Positions 52,695 to 61,770 of a stretch of 64,000 nucleotides of DNA are shown here, one piece after another. Position numbers and translations under genes: made by a program. Under the pieces are notes generated by a model. That model saw only the letters and a program-made list of their open reading frames with translations, did no database searches and was not told the origin of the DNA. Position 1 is the stretch's first letter. Each line of letters starts with the position of its first letter. This DNA is from Saccharopolyspora indica (lineage in GTDB: Bacteria > Actinomycetota > Actinomycetes > Mycobacteriales > Pseudonocardiaceae): assembly GCF_027853965.1 (NCBI RefSeq), contig NZ_JAQGLB010000003.1, positions 62,001-126,000 of the forward strand, written 5' to 3'.

Positions 52695-53834
52695 ATGGAT
52701 CCGAACGTGTTCGACGACGTGCTGCGCACGGTGCGCGACTTCGTCCGCGGCGAGGTGGTGCCCGCCGAGGACGAGATCGAGCGGACCGATGCGATCCCGG
52801 CGCGGCTGCGCGAGGCCGCCGCGGACATGGGACTGTTCGGCTTCGCCCTGCCGGAGGAGCACGGCGGGCTCGGCCTGTCGATGAGCGAGGACGTCCGGCT
52901 GGCGATGGAGCTGGGCTACGCGGTCCCGGCGTTCCGGTCGATGTTCGGCACCAACAACGGCATCGCCGGGCAGGTGATCGTCAAGTACGGCACCGCGGAG
53001 CAGCAGCGGCGGTGGCTGCCTCGGCTGGCCGCCGGGGAGGCGATCGCCTCCTTCGCGCTCACCGAGGACGGCGCGGGCTCGGACCCGAGCTCGGTGCGCA
53101 CCAAGGCGGTCCGCGACGGCGAGGAGTACGTGCTCTCCGGTGCCAAGCGGTTCATCACCAACGCCCCGCACGCCGATGTGCTGGTGGTCTTCGCCCGCAC
53201 CGGCGAGGACGTGCACGGCGGCATCTCGGTGTTCCTGGTCGAGACCGGGCTGGACGGGGTCCGGATCGGGCCGCCGAACGCGAAGATGGGCCAGGCCGGG
53301 GCGCACACCGCGGAGGTGTTCTTCGACGACGCCCGGGTGCCCGCGGCGGCGCTGGTCGGCGGGCAGGAGGGAACCGGCTTCACCGCCGCGATGTCCTCGC
53401 TGACCCGCGGGCGGCTGCACATCGCGGCCATCTGCGTGGGGCTGGCCGGGCGGATCGTCGAGGAGTCGGTGCGCTTCGCCGCCGAGGCCGAGCAGGGCGG
53501 CAAGCCGATCGGCCGGTTCCAGCTGGTGCAGGCGCTGCTGGCCGAATCGCAGGCGGAGTACTACGCGGGCCGGTCGATGGTGCTGGAGGCGGCGCGCGAG
53601 TACGACTCCGGCACCGACACCAGGCTGGCGCCCTCCTGCGCGAAGTTGTTCTGCAGCGAGATGGTCTCCCGGGTGGCCGACCGGGCGGTGCAGGTGCACG
53701 GCGGGTCCGGGTACATGCGCGGCGTTGCGGTGGAGCGCTTCTACCGCGATTCCCGGGTGTTCCGCATCTACGAGGGCACCAGCGAGATCCAGAAGCTGAT
53801 CATCGCCAAGCAGCTCCTGCGCCAGTTCACCTGA
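52695..53834 (+). CDS. Acyl-CoA dehydrogenase
   Basis: 379 residues. FGFALPEEHGGLGLS, FALTEDGAGSDPSSVRTKAVRDGEEYVLSGAKRFITNAPHADVLVVFART and the C-terminal YEGTSEIQKLIIAKQLL, whose Glu (~360) is the catalytic base, define a medium/short-chain type FAD enzyme that desaturates acyl-CoA at C2-C3. ATG 52695 is used; ATG 52683, overlapping the transporter stop (TGATG), would add four residues. First oxidation step of the putative beta-oxidation-like route in this operon. Confidence 0.93.
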   Translation: MDPNVFDDVLRTVRDFVRGEVVPAEDEIERTDAIPARLREAAADMGLFGFALPEEHGGLGLSMSEDVRLAMELGYAVPAFRSMFGTNNGIAGQVIVKYGTAEQQRRWLPRLAAGEAIASFALTEDGAGSDPSSVRTKAVRDGEEYVLSGAKRFITNAPHADVLVVFARTGEDVHGGISVFLVETGLDGVRIGPPNAKMGQAGAHTAEVFFDDARVPAAALVGGQEGTGFTAAMSSLTRGRLHIAAICVGLAGRIVEESVRFAAEAEQGGKPIGRFQLVQALLAESQAEYYAGRSMVLEAAREYDSGTDTRLAPSCAKLFCSEMVSRVADRAVQVHGGSGYMRGVAVERFYRDSRVFRIYEGTSEIQKLIIAKQLLRQFT

Positions 53835-53845
53835 GGAGGATCACC

Positions 53846-55981
53846 GTGGCCAACTCCGCGATCCAGCGCCTGCTGCACCCCCGGTCGATCGCCGTGCTGG
53901 GCGCCTCGGACAACCCGGTCAAGCTGTCCGGGCGGCCGATCGAGCTGATGAAGCGGTTCGGCTACACCGGCAGGCTGCTGCCGGTCAACGCCCGGCGCGC
54001 GGAGGTCCAGGGCCTGCCCGCCTACCGCGACCTGGACGAGATCGACGGCGAGATCGACCTGGCCATGGTGATGCTGCCCGCCGACAAGGTCGCCGACGGG
54101 CTGCGCGACTGCGCCGCGCGCGGCATCCCGGCGGCGATCGTCGGGGCCTCCGGCTTCGCCGAGCTCGGTGCCCGCGGCGAGCACCTGCAGCGGCAGCTGG
54201 AGGCGGTGATCGCCGAGACCGGCATCCGCGTGCTGGGGCCCAACTGCCTGGGCATGTTCAGCCTGCGCGATCGCGCGATGCCCACCTTCACCTCGGCGAT
54301 GGACGACAGCTCCGCGCTGGTCGACGGGCCGGTGGCCTTCGTCAGCCAGAGCGGCGCCTTCGGCACGTTCATCTTCAGCGCGGCGCAGCAGGCCGGGCTG
54401 GGCATCTCGCACTTCCTCAACACCGGCAACGAGGCCGACCTGTCGGTGGCCGAGGTGCTGGGCGGGCTGGTGGAGACCGACGGCGTCGAGGTGCTGATGG
54501 CCTACCTCGAAGGCGTGCACCGGGGCCAGGAGCTGCTGGCGGTGGCACGCCGGGCGCACGAGCTGGACAAACCGATCCTGGTGGTCAAGGTCGGCAGCTC
54601 CGAGGCCGGGGCCCGCGCCGCCCAGTCGCACACCGCTTCGCTGGCCGGGGAGGACGCCGTGTTCGACGGCGCGGCCCGGCAGCACGGCATCGTCCGGCTC
54701 GCCGGGCAGGAGCAGCTGCTCGACACCGCGCAGGTCTTCGCCGGCGGGCGGCGGACGCGCGGTCGCCGGTTGAGCACGCTGTCGCTGTCCGGTGGCGCCG
54801 GTGTGCTCATGGCCGACGTCGCCAGCGACAACGGCCTGCTGGTGCAGCCGTGGGAGGAGGCGTGGCAGCAGCAGATGGCCGAGGTCATCCCGGCGTACGG
54901 TTCGCCGCGCAACCCGATCGACCTGACCGCCACGCTGATCAGCGAACCGGATCTGCTGCGGCGCGGCCTCGACGTCGCGGTGCGGCACCCCGGCACGGAC
55001 ATGATCGCGGTGCTGCTGGGCAACGCCGACAACGCCTCCGCGCAGCTGATCGACGCGATCGAGCAGGCCCACCGCGCCACCGACCGGCCGCTGGTGGTGG
55101 TGTGGACCGGTGGCAGCGGCCGTCCCCGCAGGCGGCTGCAGGAGCTGGGGATCCCGTGCTTCACCGATCCCGGCCGGGCCGCCGCGGCGCTGGGCAAGCT
55201 CGCCGACTTCAGCCTGCGCCCGCCGCTGCCCGCCCCCGAGCGCCCGGACGACGTCGACGAGCAGGTGGTCCGCGCGATCGTCCAGGACCTGCGGGACGAG
55301 AACCGCACCCAGCTCGACGAGCACGAGTCGAGCCGCTTGATCGCCGCCTACGGCATTCCGTGCGCGGGCGCTTTCCCCGCCGCGACACCGGATGCGGCGG
55401 TCGTCGCCGCGCACGAGCTCGGCGGTCCGGTGGCGGTCAAGCTGCTGTCCCGGAGCATCGGTCACAAGTCGGACGTCGGCGGAGTGCGGCTCGGTCTGAC
55501 CGAGGACGCGGAAATCCTTGTAGCTGCGGAGGAATTGCTGACCATCGCCTGCGAAGCCGGTGATCCCCAGGCCCGGCTGCTGGTGCAGCGGATGGCCGCG
55601 GGCACCGAGCTCATCGTGGGCATCAAGCGCGACCCGGCGTTCGGCCCGGTCGTGGTGGCCGGGTTCGGCGGCGTGCTGGTGGACGTGCTGGCCGACAGCC
55701 GGGTCGGCGTCGCACCGCTGGACGTCGGTGCGGCCGAACGGCTGCTGCTGTCGCTGCGCGGCAGCCGCCTGTTCGGCGAAGTGCGCGGCAAGCCCGCGCG
55801 CGACCTCGGGGCGGCGGCCGAAGCGGTGGCGCGCTTGTCCTGGCTGGCCCACGACCTGGCCGACGACATCGCCGAGCTCGACGTCAACCCGCTGCTGCTC
55901 GACGAGGCGGGCAAGGGCGTCGTCGCGGTGGACTGCCTGGCCGTGCTCGCGGAGGATTCGACGGAAGGTGCGCAGGGATGA
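53846..55981 (+). CDS. ADP-forming acyl-CoA synthetase (NDP-forming, fused alpha-beta)
   Basis: 711 residues from GTG 53846 (GAGGAGG upstream). CoA-binding domain LHPRSIAVLGASDNPVKLSGRPIELMKRFGYTGRLLPVN, succinyl-CoA-ligase-like domains with FVSQSGAFGTFIFSAAQQAGLGISHFLNTGNEADLS, a phosphohistidine loop in AQSHTASLAGED, and a C-terminal ATP-grasp domain (SSRLIAAYGIPCAGAF; AVKLLSRSIGHKSDVGGVRLGL). It activates a carboxylic acid with ATP and CoA, giving ADP. In this operon it would act on the imported acid before the dehydrogenase. Family members on CoA-degradation operons can alternatively be protein-acetyl transferases, but no GNAT domain is present here. Confidence 0.92.
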   Translation: MANSAIQRLLHPRSIAVLGASDNPVKLSGRPIELMKRFGYTGRLLPVNARRAEVQGLPAYRDLDEIDGEIDLAMVMLPADKVADGLRDCAARGIPAAIVGASGFAELGARGEHLQRQLEAVIAETGIRVLGPNCLGMFSLRDRAMPTFTSAMDDSSALVDGPVAFVSQSGAFGTFIFSAAQQAGLGISHFLNTGNEADLSVAEVLGGLVETDGVEVLMAYLEGVHRGQELLAVARRAHELDKPILVVKVGSSEAGARAAQSHTASLAGEDAVFDGAARQHGIVRLAGQEQLLDTAQVFAGGRRTRGRRLSTLSLSGGAGVLMADVASDNGLLVQPWEEAWQQQMAEVIPAYGSPRNPIDLTATLISEPDLLRRGLDVAVRHPGTDMIAVLLGNADNASAQLIDAIEQAHRATDRPLVVVWTGGSGRPRRRLQELGIPCFTDPGRAAAALGKLADFSLRPPLPAPERPDDVDEQVVRAIVQDLRDENRTQLDEHESSRLIAAYGIPCAGAFPAATPDAAVVAAHELGGPVAVKLLSRSIGHKSDVGGVRLGLTEDAEILVAAEELLTIACEAGDPQARLLVQRMAAGTELIVGIKRDPAFGPVVVAGFGGVLVDVLADSRVGVAPLDVGAAERLLLSLRGSRLFGEVRGKPARDLGAAAEAVARLSWLAHDLADDIAELDVNPLLLDEAGKGVVAVDCLAVLAEDSTEGAQG

Positions 55982-56340
55982 GTGAGATGACGGCGCCGGA
56001 GGTGGTGTTCCGGGACGGGCTCGCCGCCGGTGAACTGCGGTTCCAGCGCTGCCGGAAGTGCTCGGCGGCGGTGTTCCAGCCGCGCGTGCTGTGCCCGGCG
56101 TGCGGCAGCGACGACCTGTCCTGGCAGCGCAGCAGCGGACTCGGATCCGTCTACTCCACGACGGCGGTGCGCACCCGCGAAGGCGCGCACAACGTCGCGC
56201 TGGTCGACCTGGACGAGGGCTTCCGCATGATGTCGCGGGTCGAGGGCGTCGACCGGGTGATCATCGGGATGCGGGTGCGGCTGGCCGTGGTCGAGCAGGA
56301 CGGGCAACCGGTCGCGGTGTTCCGGGAAGCGATGTCATAA
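55978..56340 (+). CDS. DUF35 zinc-ribbon / OB-fold protein
   Basis: 120 residues overlapping the ligase stop (ATGA). CRKCSAAVFQPRVLCPACGSDDLSWQRSSGLGSVYSTTAVRT is the rubredoxin-like zinc ribbon (four Cys) followed by the OB fold. DUF35 proteins form complexes with thiolase-like enzymes, the best known being the ChsH2 DUF35 domain with the Ltp2 retro-aldolase of steroid side-chain degradation. The next gene is such a thiolase-like protein, so a heteromer is expected. Confidence 0.92.
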   Translation: MSEMTAPEVVFRDGLAAGELRFQRCRKCSAAVFQPRVLCPACGSDDLSWQRSSGLGSVYSTTAVRTREGAHNVALVDLDEGFRMMSRVEGVDRVIIGMRVRLAVVEQDGQPVAVFREAMS

Positions 56341-56364
56341 CGCCCCTTGGCCAACCGGATTCCT

Positions 56365-56469
56365 GCCCAACCGCACCTCAGGGGACCATGATGCAACCCA
56401 GCCACAAGAAACCGCAGAACGCGAGATCAATCCGGACGCAACCACCACTGAAAAACGCGGAGAGGCGGG
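56365..56469 (+). repeat. Dispersed ~105-bp repeat, copy C
   Basis: Related to copies A and B (about 20 differences): CCAACCGCACCTCAGGGGAC and CAACCCAGCCACAAGAAACC are kept, and it ends CGGAGAGGCGGG. It fills the gap between the DUF35 and thiolase-like genes within the operon, and its terminal GGAGAGG lies 11 bases before the ATG at 56477, so the repeat itself supplies the ribosome binding site. Confidence 0.85.
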
Positions 56470-56476
56470 ACTGCTC

Positions 56477-57625
56477 ATGACCTTGCGCGGTACCACGGCT
56501 GTCGTCGGCGTGGCCGAGTCCGATCTCGGGCAGGTCGCGCCGGGACTGACCCCGCTGGACCTGGCCGGGCAGGCCACGGTGCGCGCCCTGGCCGACGCCG
56601 GGCTCGAAAAGTCCGATGTGGACGGACTGTTCACCGCCTCCTCCTACTACCCCATGTCGGGCATGGACACCGCCGAGTACCTGGGCATCCGGCCGTCGTA
56701 CGTGGACGGCTCGACGATCGGCGGCAGCTCGTTCGTCTCGCACCTGCTGCACGCCGCCGCGGCGATCGACGCCGGGCTGATCCGCACGGCCCTGATCGTC
56801 TACGGCAGCACCCAGCGCTCCGACGGCGGCAGGCTCGTCTCGCCGTCCAAGCCCAACCCGTACGAAGCGCCCTACCGGGCCCGCCACCCGGTCAGCATGT
56901 ACGCGATGGCGGCCGCGCGGCACATGCACGAGTACGGCACCACCCGCGAGCAGCTGGCCGACGTGGCGGTCGCCGCGCGGCAGTGGGCGCAGCTCAACCC
57001 GGCGGCGTTCGCGCGCGACCCGCTGACCCGCGAGGACGTGCTGGCCGCGCGGATGATCAGCGATCCGCTGACCAAGCTGGACTGCTGCCTGGTCACCGAC
57101 GGCGGCGGCGCGGTGGTGCTGACCAGCGCGGATCGCGCCCGCGACCGGCCCGGAGAGCCGGTGTTCCTGCTCGGCGGCGGTGAGGCGGTCTCGCACCGCA
57201 GCATCTCGGCGATGCCCGATCTGACGGTCACCGCGGCGGCCGAGTCCGGCAGGCGGGCGTTCGCGATGGCCGGGCTGAAGCCGCGGGACGTCGACGTGGT
57301 GGAGCTCTACGACGCCTTCACCATCAACCCGGTGCTGTTCCTGGAGGACCTCGGGTTCTGCGCGAAGGGCGAGGGCGGCGCGTTCGTCGCCGATGGCCGC
57401 ATCGCGCCGGGCGGCGAGCTGCCGGTGAACACCAACGGCGGCGGGCTGTCCTACTGCCACCCCGGCATGTACGGGATCTTCACCATCATCGAGGCGGTGC
57501 GCCAGCTGCGCGGCGAGTGCGGTGACCGCCAGATCGCCGACGCCGGTGTGGCGCTCGCGCACGGCAACGGCGGCGTGCTGTCCAGCCAGGTCACCGCGAT
57601 CTTCGGCACCGGACGGGCACTGTGA
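56477..57625 (+). CDS. SCP2-type thiolase-like protein (probable Ltp2-like aldolase)
   Basis: 382 residues. The thiolase fold is recognised by [92 protein letters not shown]. The segment that carries the acylated Cys in true thiolases reads [17 protein letters not shown], without Cys. This is the condition of Ltp2-type retro-aldolases, which pair with DUF35 proteins. It would then cleave a beta-hydroxy acyl-CoA rather than perform thiolysis. Its ribosome site derives from repeat copy C. Confidence 0.9.
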   Translation: MTLRGTTAVVGVAESDLGQVAPGLTPLDLAGQATVRALADAGLEKSDVDGLFTASSYYPMSGMDTAEYLGIRPSYVDGSTIGGSSFVSHLLHAAAAIDAGLIRTALIVYGSTQRSDGGRLVSPSKPNPYEAPYRARHPVSMYAMAAARHMHEYGTTREQLADVAVAARQWAQLNPAAFARDPLTREDVLAARMISDPLTKLDCCLVTDGGGAVVLTSADRARDRPGEPVFLLGGGEAVSHRSISAMPDLTVTAAAESGRRAFAMAGLKPRDVDVVELYDAFTINPVLFLEDLGFCAKGEGGAFVADGRIAPGGELPVNTNGGGLSYCHPGMYGIFTIIEAVRQLRGECGDRQIADAGVALAHGNGGVLSSQVTAIFGTGRAL

Positions 57626-57642
57626 CTTCGAGGAGGATGTTG

Positions 57643-58371
57643 ATGCTGCAGGACAAGGTCGCGGTGATCACCGGCGGCGGCAAGGGCATCGGGTTCGCGA
57701 TCGCGGAGAACTTCGCGGCCCACGGCGCGAAGGTGGTGCTCGCCGACATCGACGGCGCTCAAGCGCAGAAGGCCGCGGCGGAGCTCGGCGGCAGCGCGCT
57801 CGGCGTGACCTGCGACGTGACCGACCCGGACGCGGTGCAGGCGGCGATCGAAGCGGCCACCGGCGAGTTCGGTTCGCTGGACGTGATGGTGAACAACGCG
57901 GGCATCACCCGCGACGCCACGATGCGCAAGATGACGCTGGAGGACTTCGAAGCCGTCCTGGACGTGCACGTCAAGGGCGCCTGGCTGGGCACTCGCGCCG
58001 CGGCGGCGGTGATGCGCGATCAGGGCAGCGGATCGATCGTGAACATCTCGTCGATCTCCGGCAAGGTCGGCATGATCGGCCAGACCAACTACAGCGCCGC
58101 CAAAGCGGGCATCGTCGGCCTGACCAAGGCGGCGGCCAAGGAGGTCGCGCACAAGGGCGTGCGGGTCAACGCGGTGCAGCCCGGCCTGATCCGCACCGAC
58201 ATGACCGCGGCCCTGCGCGAGGACGTCTGGAACGCGAAGCTCCAGGAGATCCCGATGCAGCGCGCCGGTGAGCCCTCCGAGGTGGCCGACGTGGTGCTGT
58301 TCCTGGCCTCCGGGATGTCCTCGTACATGACCGGCTGCGTCCTGGAGATCACCGGCGGCCGCCACCTCTGA
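57643..58371 (+). CDS. SDR family oxidoreductase (FabG-like)
   Basis: 242 residues from ATG 57643, six bases after AGGAGG; earlier in-frame starts are too close to it. [33 protein letters not shown] (TGxxxGIG, Asp after beta-2 favouring NAD), [26 protein letters not shown] and YSAAKAG complete the catalytic set. It fits 3-hydroxyacyl-CoA oxidation in this operon, although the FabG-like RDATMRKM segment is also seen in reductive enzymes. Last gene of the operon, followed by a terminator. Confidence 0.92.
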   Translation: MLQDKVAVITGGGKGIGFAIAENFAAHGAKVVLADIDGAQAQKAAAELGGSALGVTCDVTDPDAVQAAIEAATGEFGSLDVMVNNAGITRDATMRKMTLEDFEAVLDVHVKGAWLGTRAAAAVMRDQGSGSIVNISSISGKVGMIGQTNYSAAKAGIVGLTKAAAKEVAHKGVRVNAVQPGLIRTDMTAALREDVWNAKLQEIPMQRAGEPSEVADVVLFLASGMSSYMTGCVLEITGGRHL

Positions 58372-58378
58372 CCCGGCA

Positions 58379-58407
58379 GGAGGCGCCGTCCGTCCGACGG
58401 CGCCTCC
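58379..58407. terminator. Bidirectional terminator hairpin
   Basis: Perfect 12-bp arms GGAGGCGCCGTC and GACGGCGCCTCC around CGTCC, eight bases after the SDR stop and nine before the end of the converging MFS gene. Confidence 0.8.
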
Positions 58408-58416
58408 GCGCTGCCG

Positions 58417-59856
58417 TCAGGAAGCGGCTTCCCGGTCTTGCGCCGATGGTTTCGGGATGACCCCGGCGAGAGCCGCCGCGAGGAGCATCACGACGATCTC
58501 GAAGACCAGTGCGCCGGTGAACGCCTCCAGGTGATCGGCGTGCGCGCCCACGAGGCCGAAGAAGATGGCTCCCACGGCGGCAACACCCGTCGCGCCACCG
58601 ATCTGCCCGGCGGTGATGAGCCCGCCCGATGCCGCCCCGGCGTCCGAGGGCCGGACCCGGGCGAGGGCGACGTCGGCGACGGTCGGCGCCACGAGTCCCA
58701 TCCCGATGCCGCAGATCAGCAGCCCCGGGAGCGGGTGCCACCAGGACAACCCGTCTCCGGCGAGCACGAAGGCGACGAGCAGGGCCGCCATCCCCGCGGC
58801 CTTGACGAGGGCGCCCAGGCGGATCAGGCCCCGGCCGAGGCGCGGTACCAGCGGGAAGGACAGCGCCGAGCTGACCGCGATGCCGAGCGAGTACGGGATC
58901 AGCAGCAGGCCCGCCTCGCGGGGCGCGTAGCCGTACCCGTCCTGCATGACCATCGCGAAGACCATCAGGAAGCCGACGACGCCGGCGAAGAAGACCGTTC
59001 CGGCCAGGAATCCACCGGCGAAGCCCCGCTGGCGGAACAGGCGGGGCGGAAGCAGCGGCATCCCGCCCTCGCGGTCGCGGCGGCTCTGCTGCCGGGCGAA
59101 CAGGGCGAACAGCGGCAGCGACGCGACCAGGATCGCGATCGTGCCCGCGCTCCACCCGTGCTCGCCCGCCTGCGTCAGCGGCAGGAGCAGGCACACGAGG
59201 GGCGCCGCCAGCAGGACCACTCCGAGCGCGTCGAAGCTCTGCTCGCCGTCGGCGCGCGATTCGCGCAGCAGCAGCACCGAGGCGATCACCGTGATCGCAC
59301 CGATGGGCAGGTTGATCAGGAAGATCAGCCGCCAGCCCAGGTCCCACAGGTCCAGGTCGACCAGCAGGCCGCCGAGGATCGGCCCGCCGATCGTCGAGAC
59401 ACCTTGCACCGCGCCGAACGCCGCGTAGGCCTTGGGACGCTCGGAGGGTGTGAATTCGACCTGGATGACCGAGAGGATCTGCGGGGTCATGAGCGCGGCG
59501 AACACGCCTTGCAGGACCCGGCCGACGATCAGCACCGCTCCGGAAGGCGCCGCGCCGCAGAGGGCCGAGGTGAGCGCGAAGCCTGCGACGCCGACGACGA
59601 ACATCCGCTTCCGCCCGAACGCGTCGCCCAGCCTCCCGCCGGTCACCAGCAGCGCCCCGAAGGCGAGCGGGTAACCGGCGACGATCCAGGTCGTAGCGGT
59701 GGTCGAGGTGTCGAGGTCTTCCCTGATCGACGGGAGCGCGAGGTTGACGATGGCCACGTCGAGCAGGTCCATGGCCATCGCCGCGAGCATGACCACCAAC
59801 GCGGCGCCGCGGCGCAGGTCGCGCCCGGACCTCCGCTCGTCTTCGCGGACTGGCAA
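58417..59856 (-). CDS. DHA2-type MFS drug exporter (14 TM)
   Basis: 479 residues from TTG 59856 with GGAGG six to eight bases upstream. MAAMAMDLLDVAIVNLALPSIREDLDTSTTATTWIVAGYPLAFGALLVTGGRLGDAFGRKRMFVVGVAGFALTSALCG is the EmrB/QacA signature, with ARVLQGVFAAL-like helix 4 text (GRVLQGVFAALMTPQILSVIQ) and antiporter motif C GVSTIGGPILGGLL. It expels lipophilic drugs against protons. Divergent from a MarR gene across a clear operator, the usual resistance pairing. Confidence 0.93.
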   Translation of the reverse strand: MPVREDERRSGRDLRRGAALVVMLAAMAMDLLDVAIVNLALPSIREDLDTSTTATTWIVAGYPLAFGALLVTGGRLGDAFGRKRMFVVGVAGFALTSALCGAAPSGAVLIVGRVLQGVFAALMTPQILSVIQVEFTPSERPKAYAAFGAVQGVSTIGGPILGGLLVDLDLWDLGWRLIFLINLPIGAITVIASVLLLRESRADGEQSFDALGVVLLAAPLVCLLLPLTQAGEHGWSAGTIAILVASLPLFALFARQQSRRDREGGMPLLPPRLFRQRGFAGGFLAGTVFFAGVVGFLMVFAMVMQDGYGYAPREAGLLLIPYSLGIAVSSALSFPLVPRLGRGLIRLGALVKAAGMAALLVAFVLAGDGLSWWHPLPGLLICGIGMGLVAPTVADVALARVRPSDAGAASGGLITAGQIGGATGVAAVGAIFFGLVGAHADHLEAFTGALVFEIVVMLLAAALAGVIPKPSAQDREAAS

Positions 59857-59869
59857 CAGCCACCTCCAA

Positions 59870-59900
59870 GGTTCAGCGTTGAACAGTTTAGAGCTGAACC
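59870..59900. promoter_or_regulatory. MarR operator between MFS exporter and marR-like gene
   Basis: Perfect 8-bp arms GGTTCAGC (59870-59877) and GCTGAACC (59893-59900), 15-bp spacer. Inside and beyond it the half-site GAACAGTTT (59881) recurs as GAACTGTTT (59926). It lies 13 bp upstream of the exporter start and ~25-55 bp before the possible MarR starts, so it can block both promoters. Confidence 0.65.
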
Positions 59901-59956
59901 GTAGCAGGTGGTTAGGTTAAGCTGTGAACTGTTTCCGCTCGATGAAGGGAGTGCAG

Positions 59957-60499
59957 TTGACCGGCAGCACCGTGGCGGAGCTCGACGACGGAGGCTTCGA
60001 CGCCTGGCTGGGCGTGTGGAAGGCGCACACCCTCGTCATCCGCGAGGTGGAGCGCGCGCTGCGATCAGCCGGAGCGCCGTCGGTTCCGGCGTGCGAGGTG
60101 CTCAGCCGCCTCGCCGCGGCCCCCGACGGGCGCCTCCAGATGCACGAGCTGGCCCGGCGGTGCTTCGTCAGCAAGAGCGGCATCAGCCAGCTCGTCACCC
60201 AGCTGTCCAAGCAGGGGCTGGTCGAGCGCCAGAGCGACCCCGACGACCTCCGCACCACCTACGCCGCGCTGACCGATCAGGGCGAGCAGGCCCTGAGCAC
60301 GTACGGCCCGGTGTTCCTGCGCGCAGTCCGCGAGAACTTCTCCCGCCACCTCGGAGGCGACGACGCTGCGGCGCTGTCGCGCATCACCGCGCGGTTGATC
60401 ACCGGCCACGGCGAGGCCCTCGAAACCGGGGAAGCGCCGGGGACCCGGCCGAAGGCACTGCGCGACATCGTCACCGGGGGCACCGACCCGGCGGGGTGA
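59957..60499 (+). CDS. MarR-family repressor of the adjacent exporter
   Basis: 180 residues if started at TTG 59957, which has AAGGGAG five bases upstream. Alternatives in frame are ATG 59942 and a possibly leaderless GTG 59924, which follows a TAGGTT -10 box by five bases. Winged helix: ACEVLSRLAAAPDGRLQMHELARRCFVSKSGISQLVTQLSKQGLVERQSDPDDLRTTYAALTDQGEQAL. It ends one base before the converging CaiB gene. Confidence 0.9.
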   Translation: MTGSTVAELDDGGFDAWLGVWKAHTLVIREVERALRSAGAPSVPACEVLSRLAAAPDGRLQMHELARRCFVSKSGISQLVTQLSKQGLVERQSDPDDLRTTYAALTDQGEQALSTYGPVFLRAVRENFSRHLGGDDAAALSRITARLITGHGEALETGEAPGTRPKALRDIVTGGTDPAG

Positions 60500-60500
60500 C

Positions 60501-61652
60501 TCAGTCGCAGGGTGGTTCGGCGTGGCCGCCGAGTTCGGCGAGGATGGCCTGGGTGTGCTCGCCGACCTCCGGGATCGGGTCCATGCGCGGTTCGCGCCCG
60601 GCCACCGTGACCGGGGGCAGCAGGGTGCGCAGCGGTCCGGCGGGCGAGTCGACCTCGCGCCAGCGGTCGCGGGCCGCCAGCTGCGGGTGCGCGGCGAACT
60701 CCGACACCGTGCGCATCCGGGCGTTGGCGATGCCGACCTGCTCCAGCCGCTGCTCGATCTGCTCGCTGCTCATCGACGCGAACACCGCCTCGATCGCGAC
60801 CTTGAGCTCGAAGACGTTGGCCACCCGCCTCGGGTTGGCGTCGAACCGCGGATCACCGGCCAGGCCGGGCTGGTCGAGCACCTGCTCGCAGAACTTCACC
60901 CACTCCCGCTCGTTCTGCACGCCGAGGAACACCTGCCCCCCGTCGCCCGCGGCGAACGGCCCGTAGGGCGCGATGGCGGCGTGCCGCGCTCCGGCCCGCG
61001 GCGGCTCGGTCCCGCTGTAGGAGTAGTAGTACGGAAAACCCATCCACTCGCCCAGCGCGTCGAACAGCGACACCTCGAACGCCGTGCCGCGCCCGGTGCG
61101 CTCGCGCTCGTACAGCGCGGTGAGCACTCCGGTGTAGGCGTACATGCCGCCGGCGATGTCGGCGGTGGAGATGCCGGTCTTGGCCGGTTCCTCCGGGCTC
61201 CCGGTGATGGAGACCAGTCCGGTCTCGCACTGGATGAGCAGGTCGTAGGCCTTCTTGTCGCGGTAGGGCCCGGAGCTGCCGTACCCGGAGAGGTCGCACA
61301 CGATCAACCGCGGGTCCTTCGCCCGCAGCTCGGCCGCACCCAGGCCGAGGCGTCCTGCCGCGCCCGGGGCGAGGTTCTGCACGAACACGTCCGCGCGGTC
61401 CAGCAGCTGGTCCATCACCACCCGGTCGGCCGCCGACTTGAGGTCGAGGACGATGCTCTCCTTGTTGCGGTTGAGCCAGACGAAGTGGCTGGACAGCCCC
61501 TGCACCGACGTGTCGTAGCCGCGGGCGAAGTCGCCCGCCGGGCGCTCCACCTTGATCACCCGCGCCCCGAGATCGGCCAGCTGCCGGGTGGCGAACGGGG
61601 CGGCGACGGCCTGCTCCAGGGAAACCACGGTCACGCCTTCCAGCGGAAGCAT
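60501..61652 (-). CDS. CaiB/BaiF family (class III) CoA-transferase
   Basis: 383 residues from ATG 61652 (AAGGAG upstream). LEGVTVVSLEQAVAAPFATRQLADLGARVIKVERPAGDFARGYD is the family start, and RAKDPRLIVCDLSGYGSSGPYRDKKAYDLLIQCETGLVSITG contains the conserved region with the catalytic Asp (YDLLIQ). It moves CoA from one acyl-CoA to a carboxylic acid. Divergent from a GntR regulator across a region with strong inverted repeats. Confidence 0.93.
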   Translation of the reverse strand: MLPLEGVTVVSLEQAVAAPFATRQLADLGARVIKVERPAGDFARGYDTSVQGLSSHFVWLNRNKESIVLDLKSAADRVVMDQLLDRADVFVQNLAPGAAGRLGLGAAELRAKDPRLIVCDLSGYGSSGPYRDKKAYDLLIQCETGLVSITGSPEEPAKTGISTADIAGGMYAYTGVLTALYERERTGRGTAFEVSLFDALGEWMGFPYYYSYSGTEPPRAGARHAAIAPYGPFAAGDGGQVFLGVQNEREWVKFCEQVLDQPGLAGDPRFDANPRRVANVFELKVAIEAVFASMSSEQIEQRLEQVGIANARMRTVSEFAAHPQLAARDRWREVDSPAGPLRTLLPPVTVAGREPRMDPIPEVGEHTQAILAELGGHAEPPCD

Positions 61653-61681
61653 CGACCCGCTCTCCTTCCCGCCGAGGGATT

Positions 61682-61759
61682 TGTACGGCCAATCGAACGT
61701 CAGCTGCCCCTGAGATGTCAATGCTGCTCCGCAGCAGCGGAATCGACTATGGCCGTACA
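61682..61759. promoter_or_regulatory. Long-range inverted repeat TGTACGGCCA ... TGGCCGTACA
   Basis: Perfect 10-bp arms at 61682-61691 and 61750-61759, 58 bp apart, in the CaiB leader. They could be two half-sites bridged by a looping regulator or two separate binding sites. A small GCTGC/GCAGC hairpin lies between. Confidence 0.45.
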
Positions 61760-61770
61760 TATCCGGCGTT

